DNA of 64,000 nt, from IMG/VR virus record IMGVR_UViG_3300001398_000002, positions 1-64,000 of that record. One strand, 5' to 3'. The notes under the pieces were generated by a model. The model was given only the letters and a program-made list of their open reading frames with translations, was not told where the DNA came from and ran no database searches. This document shows, one piece after another, positions 24,195 to 33,500 of this stretch. Every line of letters starts with the position of its first letter. The stretch's first letter is position 1. The translations under genes and the position numbers were made by a program. The stretch comes from a virus.

Positions 24195-27100
24195 TCAGAA
24201 CCTGGACTCTTCCTGTCCGCCGCCCTCCTGGGGCTTCATCTTCAGGTTCATGTACTCAGACACGCGATCAAGGATGTCTGTCTTGTCTGCCAACATCCGG
24301 CCCACTTCATTGTACAGGGACCGTAGAATTTCATTGAAAATGGCGTCATTGACCGTGAACATGTCACGTTCGATCTTGGACTTGGTATCAGATGGATCGA
24401 TGTTGAGCATCTCCAGGATGAGATCGATCGAAATAGACCCCTTCTGGTACAGATTGTACAATGCGTCGAAGGTGTCTTGGCTGTCCCGCAATGGCAATCG
24501 TGTGAAGCTCAAACGTGGGTACAGAACAACTTCCTGACCCCATTCGTCCTGTTCTACGAACCCCATGCGGCGAGCTACTGGAGCGAACAGGGAGTCTTCC
24601 ACGTACTCCTGAAGGATCTCACGAAGATGCAGGTACCGGTTGTTGATGACCTCTAGTTTAAGGCGATCCCCTGAATACAGAGACTCACCACTCATGAGGG
24701 ACTCCGTCACGCCCATGCCCACGAGGAGGCGCCGTTCTGTCTGCTCGTACTCACCACTAAGGTCGAGGAGGCGATCCTTGGACCCCATCTCTTCCCAATG
24801 TATTTCGTAGTTGGCTACAATCGAGTAGTCGGGGTCGACCAGCGAAAGGTCCACCTGCTCACGTAGTTGGTCGACATCTACTTCGCTTAGACCCTCCGCC
24901 CAGACAATACGCTTGGGGGTCATCGCTCTTGAGGCAATGGATGTCTGCGCTTGACGTAGTTTTTCGCGATAATACAAAGTTCTTAAGCAATTCCGCGTAC
25001 TTACGAGCGAAACGTAAAGTGAATGATCAACATGTACGTTGAGACTAAAGACAGGTCCCGTGTGCTGAGCTGACCCCACCTTCGAGACCCTGTAGTAAAG
25101 CTTGTCCCCTACGAACTTGTGCCGAGACCCCGAGCGGCCATCTTTCCACGAATCGTGTTCCTTGCGCTTAGCTAGGAAGCCCGACTCGAAGAAGGACTTC
25201 ACGGAAGGTCCATGTGTGAAGTGAACGGCGTACAGCTCCTTGGCAAAGCTCATACTGCCATCTGCTTGCTTGACCCAACGTCGTTTGGTGGTGCACCTTG
25301 ATACGGGGATACCCAACGAGGTGCAGAGCAGGAAGGTCTGGTCCATGAGCACCTTGTTGGTGCCGCTGAAGCGTACCGAGACGCTGCCATCCTTCTTGGT
25401 CGTCACGTCCCCATCGGAGTCACAGAAGCCGCGTAGCAGGCCTTTCAGGAAGTCTTTGGGGGCACTGAAGATCCACGGTGGCAGGCACTTGTCTTCGCAA
25501 GTGTGGCCAAAATTCTGGGCCATCCAGCGTATGACAGCATCCTGATAGCCGTCCATGTGAATCCCTGCCCCCATAGGGCTTTCTGACCACGTGACCTTAA
25601 GACGATCAAGCATCGGCTTGATCCGTTGTTCGATCGAGACGACCGAAGCTGGCTCATTGGGGCCATAGGTGAAACCTAGAGCGCCGTAATCCAACCCATC
25701 CTGCTTCGAGATATGGCCGTCCCCCAGCCAATACCCCAGGAAGTACCCCAGGTCGCCGTCGAGGGCCAGCCAACGGGGGAAGCTCTTGGTCCGTGTAGCC
25801 TCCTTCGAAGGGTCCGCCATCGTTGATGGACTGAATTGGATGTCAAAAGCACTAGTCTTGGCGTGAGAGCGGCCGACCACCTCATAGCTGGCGCCCAAAG
25901 CTCCTAGTTTCTCAAGAGTTCGGTTGAGATGATTGTGGTTGAATCCGAAGCGTTCGCAAAACACCAGGGCTCTGATGGTCGTAGGCTCTGTAACGCCTCG
26001 CAACCATTCTGCCGCCAAGGCCAATCCGTCTAAATGCTTCTGCATCCTGAAACCCGTTTCGGGCTTCGAATACTGGACCACGAAGGTCGTGTCGGTCCGA
26101 TCCGTCACAGTAAGGGTCTGGACAACCTCTTGCCCGGATTTCCTAGCCTTGTAGTCTTCACAGACTCCGTCAAAGATATAGGAAAGGTCGACACGCGGAT
26201 TCATCGCCTCATTGAGGGGGATCTGAGCAACCTGAAGATAGTCTCCGGGCTCGATGTCCTTCGCATCTAACTCGACCGTTTCATCCCCACGAAGTACAGG
26301 GTAGCGGTGGTCCGAAGTCGACCCAATAGGTTCCCCCATCTTGGCGACATGTAGGAGGGAGATCTCCTCTGAAACGCTGCGGACCCCTATCTCAAAGTCC
26401 CGCCAAACCCCGGCATGGCTAAGCACCTTGTCGGTGTCGGGGTTCAATTCCTCGATGGGGATCTGGAGTACTTGACCGTCACGTTTCGCCAAAACTGGAG
26501 TGCCTGCAATATGACAGCGATTCAAGATCGACTGTCCTAGGGAGGAGTCGGCACTCTTGCTGCCCGTGAGAATATGGGCGAAAGAACCCTCATCCGGGTC
26601 CGTGCCCAACGGGATGAGCTTCCCGTTGGCTATGTGCTCTCGTATTTCTTCGGGTATTTCTTCGACCATTCTCTGAGCTACAGGGTCGCCCATGCTAGCC
26701 CGTTCCAGGAGGGCCTTATCCTTGTCTGAAGGGATCAGCTCTAGGATGGACTTGTCCGTGTAATCGAAAGAGGTGATCTGCACCTTGTCGATGGGCAATA
26801 CCGTGAGCTTGGTCCAGCCCTTGTAGTTCTTCTGGTAGTACTTGAACTCCTGCTCTTCGCGGTCGGCCCTCTCAAAGAGCTGGGTTTCCTCGCGCTCGAC
26901 AGCGTCCCCATCCTCTGTCAAAAGGGCTGTCTTGACTGTGCGTCGCTCGTAGCCTACTTCTTCCGGGACATCTATCTGGCCGTCTTCAGCGAAAATAACC
27001 GCCATACCGTCCAACCAGTAATGATGGACCATGGTAATGAGCCGCTGGAACAGCTTGATCTTCTTGCACATCCGCTCAAATCGACTGAGGATGTACTTCC

Positions 27101-27548
27101 CATAGGAGTCCGCACTCTCGAATCCGGGGGGACAAGTCCTGGGCTTTGGTGCCGCCAGGCGCACCTTAGAAAGGGGTAGTTCCGTGTGCAGGTCTATGGC
27201 CTGCCCGACTAGTTCGTCCGTCTCGTAGAAGTGGCGGTAGATCTCTCTCCGCTCACGAATGCTCTGGGGTAGTTCAAGAAAGTCCGTCGAAAGTTGAGGA
27301 CTGAAGAAATTGCCCTGGGAACTCTGGATGGTGCCTCCACCCATTCCCCCGCCGCCGCTAAAGCCGCCGCCTCCCGCTCCAGTGCCGCCAATAGACGCCG
27401 TGCGTATTTGTTGCCTGGCCAACCTCTCCTTGTAGGTTAGTTGGTTCGTGTAGCTATTAGCCACATAGGGCGTCGCTTGAGGGCGGACGGAAGTCCTCAC
27501 CAAGTACTGCCCAGGACTCGCATAGTTCGTGTAGCGATCACTTGGCAT
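24195..27548 (-). CDS. Portal protein interrupted by an intein
   Basis: This encodes 1117 residues including an intein at 345-853; the spliced protein is about 608. A Gly-rich N-terminus is followed by portal-type segments: REIYRHFYETDELVGQAIDL, HYWLDGMAVIFAEDG, KLTVLPIDKVQITSFDYTD, and after the insert LRTLYYREKLRQAQTSIASR, LLVGMGVTESLMSGESLYSG and a C-terminal helix-rich clip and crown. The order with TerL upstream and protease downstream supports the call. The portal dodecamer forms the DNA entry vertex and docks the terminase. The insertion falls in a well-conserved helix, where disruption would be lethal without splicing. The start has GAGGT upstream. Confidence 0.85.
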   Translation of the reverse strand: MPSDRYTNYASPGQYLVRTSVRPQATPYVANSYTNQLTYKERLARQQIRTASIGGTGAGGGGFSGGGGMGGGTIQSSQGNFFSPQLSTDFLELPQSIRERREIYRHFYETDELVGQAIDLHTELPLSKVRLAAPKPRTCPPGFESADSYGKYILSRFERMCKKIKLFQRLITMVHHYWLDGMAVIFAEDGQIDVPEEVGYERRTVKTALLTEDGDAVEREETQLFERADREEQEFKYYQKNYKGWTKLTVLPIDKVQITSFDYTDKSILELIPSDKDKALLERASMGDPVAQRMVEEIPEEIREHIANGKLIPLGTDPDEGSFAHILTGSKSADSSLGQSILNRCHIAGTPVLAKRDGQVLQIPIEELNPDTDKVLSHAGVWRDFEIGVRSVSEEISLLHVAKMGEPIGSTSDHRYPVLRGDETVELDAKDIEPGDYLQVAQIPLNEAMNPRVDLSYIFDGVCEDYKARKSGQEVVQTLTVTDRTDTTFVVQYSKPETGFRMQKHLDGLALAAEWLRGVTEPTTIRALVFCERFGFNHNHLNRTLEKLGALGASYEVVGRSHAKTSAFDIQFSPSTMADPSKEATRTKSFPRWLALDGDLGYFLGYWLGDGHISKQDGLDYGALGFTYGPNEPASVVSIEQRIKPMLDRLKVTWSESPMGAGIHMDGYQDAVIRWMAQNFGHTCEDKCLPPWIFSAPKDFLKGLLRGFCDSDGDVTTKKDGSVSVRFSGTNKVLMDQTFLLCTSLGIPVSRCTTKRRWVKQADGSMSFAKELYAVHFTHGPSVKSFFESGFLAKRKEHDSWKDGRSGSRHKFVGDKLYYRVSKVGSAQHTGPVFSLNVHVDHSLYVSLVSTRNCLRTLYYREKLRQAQTSIASRAMTPKRIVWAEGLSEVDVDQLREQVDLSLVDPDYSIVANYEIHWEEMGSKDRLLDLSGEYEQTERRLLVGMGVTESLMSGESLYSGDRLKLEVINNRYLHLREILQEYVEDSLFAPVARRMGFVEQDEWGQEVVLYPRLSFTRLPLRDSQDTFDALYNLYQKGSISIDLILEMLNIDPSDTKSKIERDMFTVNDAIFNEILRSLYNEVGRMLADKTDILDRVSEYMNLKMKPQEGGGQEESRF
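24990..26516 (-). mobile_element. Intein with LAGLIDADG endonuclease in the portal gene
   Basis: The insert is 509 residues. It begins CHIAGTPVLAKRDG, has block B STSDHRYPV, two LAGLIDADG motifs (FLGYWLGDGH and LRGFCDSDGD) with catalytic Asp residues, and ends YVSLVSTRN before the +1 Cys. The penultimate residue is Arg instead of the usual His, which in some inteins is tolerated through compensating changes. The endonuclease looks intact. Confidence 0.9.
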
Positions 27549-27984
27549 CTGAAATTACCTCTCCATACAGTTCATCAAAAGCGCTGGCAGTCCTCTGCAC
27601 TAGCTTGGCCGCCTGCTTTTTTGCCCTACGCACGTCGTCCTGAGCCTTCTGCTGGGCCTCATCCCTAGCCGCCTCTTCTTGTTCGGATTTGGCTCGAACA
27701 AGAAGACGATCAGTGGAGACCAGCCGCTTGAGGCCTTGTGCAAAGGCAGCGGCTAGGCGAATGTAGGCATTGGCAAAAATCATATGGCTGTGGGCGCCTG
27801 CTGTAGGGGCCCTGCGAACCTTTTCACGTAATTCGCTCGATACCTCGAACAGCTTGGAAATAGCCTCATCGGCTGATTTGCGAGCCTCTTGAACTCGCAG
27901 TACCAGCTCATCGATGTCCTTCTCATTGGCGGGCTGCTGAGCAGTCAACGCCGCGAGAATGGCTTTAGGGTCTAGTTGGGGCAT
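27538..27984 (-). CDS. Coiled-coil protein upstream of the portal gene
   Basis: This encodes 148 residues, nearly all helical (DIDELVLRVQEARKSADEAI, EQEEAARDEAQQKAQDDVRR). Its 3' end overlaps the portal start by 11 nt, so the two are translationally linked. There are no Cys or catalytic motifs. It may be a portal-associated or internal head protein. Function not established. Confidence 0.6.
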   Translation of the reverse strand: MPQLDPKAILAALTAQQPANEKDIDELVLRVQEARKSADEAISKLFEVSSELREKVRRAPTAGAHSHMIFANAYIRLAAAFAQGLKRLVSTDRLLVRAKSEQEEAARDEAQQKAQDDVRRAKKQAAKLVQRTASAFDELYGEVISDAK

Positions 27985-27999
27985 TCGGGGTTCAGCCTA

Positions 28000-28524
28000 T
28001 CACATGCTCGTCTGAATCCCCAGCCAATAGTTGTTCAGTGCCTTCGGGATTTGAGCCACGAAACCCACGAAAAACGCTGGAGCTAGGGGGTTTGACGGTA
28101 CCTGCTGAGACAACTCGTCTTCATTCGTAAACAAGCCTCTTAGCGAGAAGTATAAAGGATCACTAGGATTGTAGGTCAACAGCACAAGAGGCCCACCGGC
28201 AATGCGTGATGCATAGGTGTACTTCTCGTAGGTAGATGTCGAAATCAAGGCACCACCGAACATCATGACCGCATAGCGGTAGGTAGTCTGCTGATCGGTC
28301 ATAGCCGTGAACTTGGCGCCCACCTCTTCCGACCCCTCCAGCAAAAATCCTCCGTAGAGCCCGCTGGAATACGTCACCACACGATCATCTGCGACAGTCC
28401 CCACCCACTGCACACCTTGGCCGCCAGCCCAACCGCCGGCCACCATATTACTCGAAATAGTGACAGTCGTTGTGTCGCCCTTGAAAAAGACCACCACATC
28501 GCGGAAGCGAGCTATTTCAGTCAT
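28000..28524 (-). CDS. Virion-type beta-rich protein, paralogue 3 of 3
   Basis: This encodes 174 residues. It is clearly related to the products at 28521-29042 and 29732-30256: the shared pattern runs RxRDVVVxFKGD, then AGGWAGGQGVQWV, VTYSSGLYGGFLLEGSEE, YEKYTYASR, and FSLRGLFTNEDELS near the end. The sequence is Gly/aromatic-rich and beta-predicted with no membrane segment. The family is unknown to me. A capsid or tail surface role is inferred from composition, triplication and position between TerL and portal. It overlaps the preceding copy by 4 nt. Confidence 0.65.
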   Translation of the reverse strand: MTEIARFRDVVVFFKGDTTTVTISSNMVAGGWAGGQGVQWVGTVADDRVVTYSSGLYGGFLLEGSEEVGAKFTAMTDQQTTYRYAVMMFGGALISTSTYEKYTYASRIAGGPLVLLTYNPSDPLYFSLRGLFTNEDELSQQVPSNPLAPAFFVGFVAQIPKALNNYWLGIQTSM

Positions 28525-29042
28525 ATGGCCGTTTGAATCCCCAGGTAAAAATCGTTGGCTGCCTTCGGACTCTGTGTGATCGAGCCTATATAAAAGCCGT
28601 TAGGAGCCCGGGGATCCCCGGATAAAGAAAACTCATCCTCTATGGTGAAATAGCCTCGAAGAGAGAATAGAAGTCGCACTCCTTCTGTATATACCAACGG
28701 AACTAAAGGCCCCGGGCCAGTACGAGACGCATAGGTGTATCTCTCGTAGGTTGTGGTGGAGATCAACCACCCACCCAGGCAAAGCACTCCGAAGCCGTAC
28801 TCCAGCTGGTTCTCGAAGAAGGACACGTACTGGTCGGACGATTCATTCGAACCCCAGAGAAAGAACCCTCCGTAGAGACCGTCAGAGTAGGTAACCCTGA
28901 ATTCATCTTTGGGGGAGTCCGCCCACATCACCGCCTGCCCCCCAGCCCAACCAGCCTGCTGCATCTGCGAGGAGATCTCGACGGTGTACGAGTCGCCCTT
29001 AAATAGCACAACTACATCCCGAGTGCGGAAGATCTCGGTCAT
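28521..29042 (-). CDS. Virion-type beta-rich protein, paralogue 2 of 3
   Basis: The ATG at 29042 (MTEIFRTRDVVV) overlaps the TGA of the HNH gene upstream, giving 173 residues. The frame is open further upstream, but the start chosen here matches those of its two paralogues. It shares AGWAGGQAVMW, TYSDGLYGGFFLWGSNESSD, YERYTYASR and FSLRGYFTIEDEFS with them, and is closer to the copy at 29732-30256 by eye. Function unknown; likely a structural protein duplicated for an asymmetric or mixed assembly. Confidence 0.65.
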   Translation of the reverse strand: MTEIFRTRDVVVLFKGDSYTVEISSQMQQAGWAGGQAVMWADSPKDEFRVTYSDGLYGGFFLWGSNESSDQYVSFFENQLEYGFGVLCLGGWLISTTTYERYTYASRTGPGPLVPLVYTEGVRLLFSLRGYFTIEDEFSLSGDPRAPNGFYIGSITQSPKAANDFYLGIQTAI

Positions 29043-29728
29043 GCTGCCCTCGGCATGCGTTGTTGAGTTCTTATTCGATGGCAATTGGCGCAGACAAGCT
29101 CACATTTTGCAATCTCTAGGAGGGCTCTGGCCCAAGGCATTGAACGCATTTGAGCCACGGTGGCGATCTTCTCCCCTCGAATATGATCGAAGTCCATGGC
29201 CACTGGCTGGAAGCATCCCCCGCAATCCAAACAAGGGACGTCCTTAAGAGCATCCACCTTTGCATAGTATCTAGCTCTAGACGGGTTCTTGGTCGCGTGT
29301 CTTTGAGGATGTGTCCGAACCCTGTGACAGCAGGCACAGACAAGATCGCACTTGGCAATCTCTGCAAGGATTATTTCCTTACTGTAAGTGAGCATCTCAC
29401 CTATGCCTTTGGCCTTAGGGCCACGCACATGATCAAAGTCCATACAACATGGCGGGAATAGCCCTAAGCAATCCAAGCAAGGGGCTGATTTCAACTGATT
29501 AAGCCAAATTTGCTGCGTCTGGGTACGATCCCTGTCAATGGCCCGCATCTTGTCAAGATTATTTTGCCTACGGAGCTTTGCGTAAACACGCTCGGCTTCC
29601 ACGAAAGGGGCCCCCGTCCTTCGCTCCTTCATATAAGCCCTGCCGTAAGCTTTGGCGCACTCAGCACACCAAGAGTTACCCTCTCGACTGGGGGCTACCT
29701 CACATAGGATACAAGTCTTCGTGGCCAT
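29039..29728 (-). CDS. HNH endonuclease with two tandem HNH domains
   Basis: This encodes 229 residues. A zinc ribbon (CILCEVAPSREGNSWCAEC) leads into two copies of the same HNH unit: CLDCLGLFPPCCMDFDHVRG then LVCACCHRVRT, and CLDCGGCFQPVAMDFDHIRG then LVCANCHRIRT. Each has the DFDH metal-binding pair and the CxxCH end. Phage HNH enzymes of this type usually carry one unit. The gene splits a run of three paralogous structural genes, the usual location of a homing endonuclease, and overlaps the downstream start by 4 nt. Both active sites look intact, so one chain may supply both halves of a dimer. Confidence 0.85.
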   Translation of the reverse strand: MATKTCILCEVAPSREGNSWCAECAKAYGRAYMKERRTGAPFVEAERVYAKLRRQNNLDKMRAIDRDRTQTQQIWLNQLKSAPCLDCLGLFPPCCMDFDHVRGPKAKGIGEMLTYSKEIILAEIAKCDLVCACCHRVRTHPQRHATKNPSRARYYAKVDALKDVPCLDCGGCFQPVAMDFDHIRGEKIATVAQMRSMPWARALLEIAKCELVCANCHRIRTQQRMPRAA

Positions 29729-29731
29729 CTT

Positions 29732-30256
29732 TTAAATGCTCACTTGAATCGCCATATACCCACCAGGGGCAGGTGTCGGGGGTTGGATCACGAAACCTAT
29801 GAAGTAGTTGTTAGGAGCGCGGAGGTCGCCCGACAAAGACCATTCGTCCTGGTTCGACCAGTATCCTCGAAGAGAGAACACCAGGCGATCACTGGCAGTA
29901 TACACGATCGGCACCAGCGGACCAGATTGACGGGACTGCCAGGTGTATTGCTCGTAGGCCGTCGTCATGATGACCCAGCCGCCAGCGCCAATCGTCGTAA
30001 ATTGATACGCCGGCTGGTTCCTAGTCATCGCCGTGAACTGATCCGAAGACTCATCTGATCCCCAAAGAAGGAATCCCGCATAGAGGCCGTCGGAGTAGGT
30101 GACCAGAAACTCGTCTTTGGATGAGGCGACCCATTGGACTCCTTGGCCACCTTTCCAGCCACCAGAAGCCATAGCTGGAGCAACCGTCACCGGATAGGCG
30201 TCTCCTTTCACAAGGATAACGCAGTCCCTCGTTCGAAATTGCTCAGGAGGCATCAT
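29732..30256 (-). CDS. Virion-type beta-rich protein, paralogue 1 of 3
   Basis: This encodes 174 residues starting MMPPEQFRTRDCVILVKGD. It shares GGWKGGQGVQWVASSKDE, VTYSDGLYAGFLLWGSDESS, YEQYTWQSR, and FSLRGYWSNQDEWSLSGDLR with the copies at 28521 and 28000. It is separated from them by the double-HNH gene. It starts within a 4-nt overlap of the upstream small gene. Structural role inferred. Confidence 0.65.
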   Translation of the reverse strand: MMPPEQFRTRDCVILVKGDAYPVTVAPAMASGGWKGGQGVQWVASSKDEFLVTYSDGLYAGFLLWGSDESSDQFTAMTRNQPAYQFTTIGAGGWVIMTTAYEQYTWQSRQSGPLVPIVYTASDRLVFSLRGYWSNQDEWSLSGDLRAPNNYFIGFVIQPPTPAPGGYMAIQVSI

Positions 30257-30507
30257 CCACCGTCCTTCGGTTCACGTTCGCGGTCTTTGCTCTGACCCCA
30301 CTTCGATAATAGCTTCTCCAACAGAAGGAGCTGCTTGATGTCCCCCAACTGGAGCTGTTCCCAATTTCCCCCTAGATGCCGAAAAAGAACCCTAAGTTTC
30401 AATAGGTCCTTCGGTTTGGCGATCAGATCCGTACCCAACAAGTGATCCAGGAACTGCCGGATTACTCGATTCGCAAATTCAAGTGGTAGGGGACGGGGGT
30501 CATCCAT
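30253..30507 (-). CDS. Small leucine-rich helical protein
   Basis: This encodes 84 residues starting MDDPRPLPLEFANRVIRQFL, with GAGG upstream. The centre is leucine-rich helix (LQLGDIKQLLLLEKLLSKWG) and the end is charged (DREREPKDGG). There is no membrane segment, since the helix is amphipathic. It sits 4 nt after the terminase stop and overlaps the next gene by 4 nt. Possibly a terminase- or head-associated factor; function unknown. Confidence 0.55.
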   Translation of the reverse strand: MDDPRPLPLEFANRVIRQFLDHLLGTDLIAKPKDLLKLRVLFRHLGGNWEQLQLGDIKQLLLLEKLLSKWGQSKDREREPKDGG

Positions 30508-30511
30508 GGGG

Positions 30512-33500
30512 TTACCTCTGCCTAATTGGGCGACGGCCGCTTAGACTGCGATCTCCGCCACCACCATGCTTGAGCATGCGGGACATCTGGTACCTTTGAG
30601 GGGTCATGGCCGAAGCCACCGCTGGGCGGTAAGCCTGACCGTGGGCCGTGTGCTTTCGATTCATCATGACTTCCGAACTCAGCCAGATGGATCGAATCAA
30701 GGCATCGCTCAAGTCGTCGTGGGCTCCAACTTTGTTGGGGGCCTGAACGGTCACAATGTTCTTGCTTATTTGCTCAGCTTGCAGGGTCAAAAGCTCAGCG
30801 ATCAATGGCGAATGCTTGCTGCCATCCTTGGCACGCTCAGGAATCGGGAAGTCGTACAACTCCAACTTCTCGTCATACATGAATTCCTTCACCGTCTGGT
30901 ACATCTTACTAGTGTTGTCTCTAGTATAGAAATCCGAGGTGAATTGCTTCAGACCGTGCTTGTGCAGGAACTGCTCCAAGGGGATGCCATTCCAACGGTC
31001 GAAGATGCCGGCGGTGATGTGGAATCTCTTACACAGAGCCAAGATCCATTCCCCGATGGCATCAAAGTCGATGCGCTGGACATTCCCCAGGCTCTTGGCG
31101 TAGTCTGTCGCCACACTGAAGTCCAGATGCGGGTTAGCCTCACGCCAATTCTCTCCAGCATACCATATTTCATGGTAGTCGAGGACGATCTTGTCCCCCT
31201 CAACGTGTGTAATGGCGATGGCTGTACCGTCGTTTACAAGGCCTACGTCGATTCCCATTTGATGGGGTGACCTGGGGGTCCCAGCTAGTTTGGGCTGTAG
31301 TATTGGGTTGATGCAGGCCTGTAGATCCGACTCACGCTCAATCCAACCACGTACCTGATCGCTGAACTGAGCGCCGTGCTCAGTCACGAAGGTGATCGGA
31401 TTCGCGTGGTACTTCTCCTTGTAGTAGGAGGAGGGGACCGTCGGATTGATCTCCCAGGTAGGGGCCTGGATAGCAAGGATGTTGTGTGCTCCGGGACCGC
31501 CACGCATAGCCAGATCGAACTTGTCGTAAAACAAGCCGGACTTGCCCAAGGGAGATGAGATGAGAATGACCCTGCTCTCCACAGGGGCTTCTATGCCCGT
31601 AATCGGATCAATCAAAGCACGCTTAGTCTTCTGATCCTTCTTGGAGAAGGCAGCCGATGAGGGCACTACGGCACCGTACACTTCCTCGGCAGAGCCCCCA
31701 CCCTTGTCAAGAAAGTGGGCAACCTCGTCGAGGATGATAACGACGTTACCTGCACCACGGAGCCCCTTGCCGTTTGCACCCTTGAAGGTGACGCGGATGG
31801 TGGCCTTACCGTTCAAGGACTGGTATTTGCCATCCCCGTTGCGGACATCAGTACCAAACTTCTCGATGTCGTAAGGCGTGCGGAAGTTCAAAAACGTCTG
31901 GGTATTGGACGCTGTATGCGGCTTGAAGTACTCGCACTTCACGATATGGGAGGCCACTTCGTTGAAGAGCAGTCCTGCCTGGTCCTTGTCCGTAGCTACC
32001 GAGATGATCTGGATACGGTTGCCGTTAGGCAGGCCATAGTATTCCTGGGGATTGTACAGATTAAGAAGTCGGTACACCTCGTAGGAAGCGAAGATTCCCG
32101 ACAGAGTTGTGTTGTGATTGGTCATACCATTCGCAACGAATGCCTCCCCATCAGGTACGGTCAAATCATAAACCTGGTCTTCCCCTTGTTCTACTGAGGT
32201 CACGGCATCGTAGAAGTAGTCCAATCTGGCCAACTCTTCGAAGTGGGCTGTTTCCTGTTCCCCTGCCCCCATTTCCTTAGCCACACTGATTGCCTTGGCC
32301 AGCCGTGGGTAGGTCAGATCTTCACCTGAACTAGGCTTACAGGTGTTGGCTAAGACATCCCTTAGCCTAGAGCGCCTGTGCCCAGCTCCAGGCCCCGCCT
32401 TGGGTATTGACTCCAGCCAATCTCGAATTGCCGAGTACTGATGTGGAATGCTCTCTGTGTCAGACTTACCCTCTTGAGCAAGTTCCAAAGAGGCCAGCAT
32501 TGGCAGGCGCTTCTTATCTGAATCGAAACCTATCAATTGAGCGAACAGGCGTCTAGACCTCGTGCCTTTGACCCTCAAATTAGCATAGTGTTTTTTTGTC
32601 TTTGAGTTCCACTTACGGGCTACGTTCGAGACGATACCTAGATTCAGCAGCACAATCTGAACCTCATGGGCCAACCGAAAGCTAGCTGATGAGAAAGTGA
32701 TGCTTCGACCACCACTCTCGGCACACCCATCTGTCTCAAATAAACCTCTCAAGAAGGCGCATACGACGGACTTCGGCGACTGAAGAATAGACCAAGGGAT
32801 CATCTTCTGATCTCTCGCACAATCCTGCTTCCAGCCAATATCGTCAAAAAACCTTCGGGCCCTGACGCTACAGAACTCTAGGCGCCCGGTGTTTACAGTT
32901 CTTTCGTCCATCTGGACTCTGGGTTCCCCCAACAATGTCTGAAAGGCTTCCTTCAAGTAAGCCCACGTCTCTGGGTGCTCCACTGTCACAGATACGGCGT
33001 GGTCGTCTCCCCAAGTGCCGTCACCAACCAAGTAACCGATGAAGTTGCCTAAACGCTCGTCTAACAGCTCCGGTAGTCTAACGTCCTTACGACCCGTTTC
33101 ATTGTGAAACGGGCGTAAATCCATCAATTTGGCCGCCCATAGGTCAGTCGAGCGGTTGATCGCTACGAAGTCGCCTACCTGTAGTTGATCCAGGTAGACC
33201 CATTCGACTTTACCTGTCTTAGTCAGCACTTTAACTCGATGGGGGCCCGTCCCTTTGAGGCTGTACCCAGAGTCTGTTTTGACTGAGAAAGTCGGTTTAA
33301 CTCCCCCGTTGTAGAATGCAGCGGAAGTGGACCTCTTGCCTGCTTCTTGGACTATTCCTAATTCCAAGGGCGAAAAGCCGTCCTCAAGGGCCGTCCCTAA
33401 ATCAGCTATTTGACGAATGCCGTCATTCGTCAATACGAGGGTATCCCCACAGACGCATTTACCCCCTCTTCTACCGATGGAAAGCACCAATTCACGTCGG

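Noticed and set aside
33093-33113. Perfect 9-bp hairpin (cccgtttca / tgaaacggg)
   Set aside because: It lies inside the TerL intein coding sequence with no U tract, and codes for normal protein; treated as chance.
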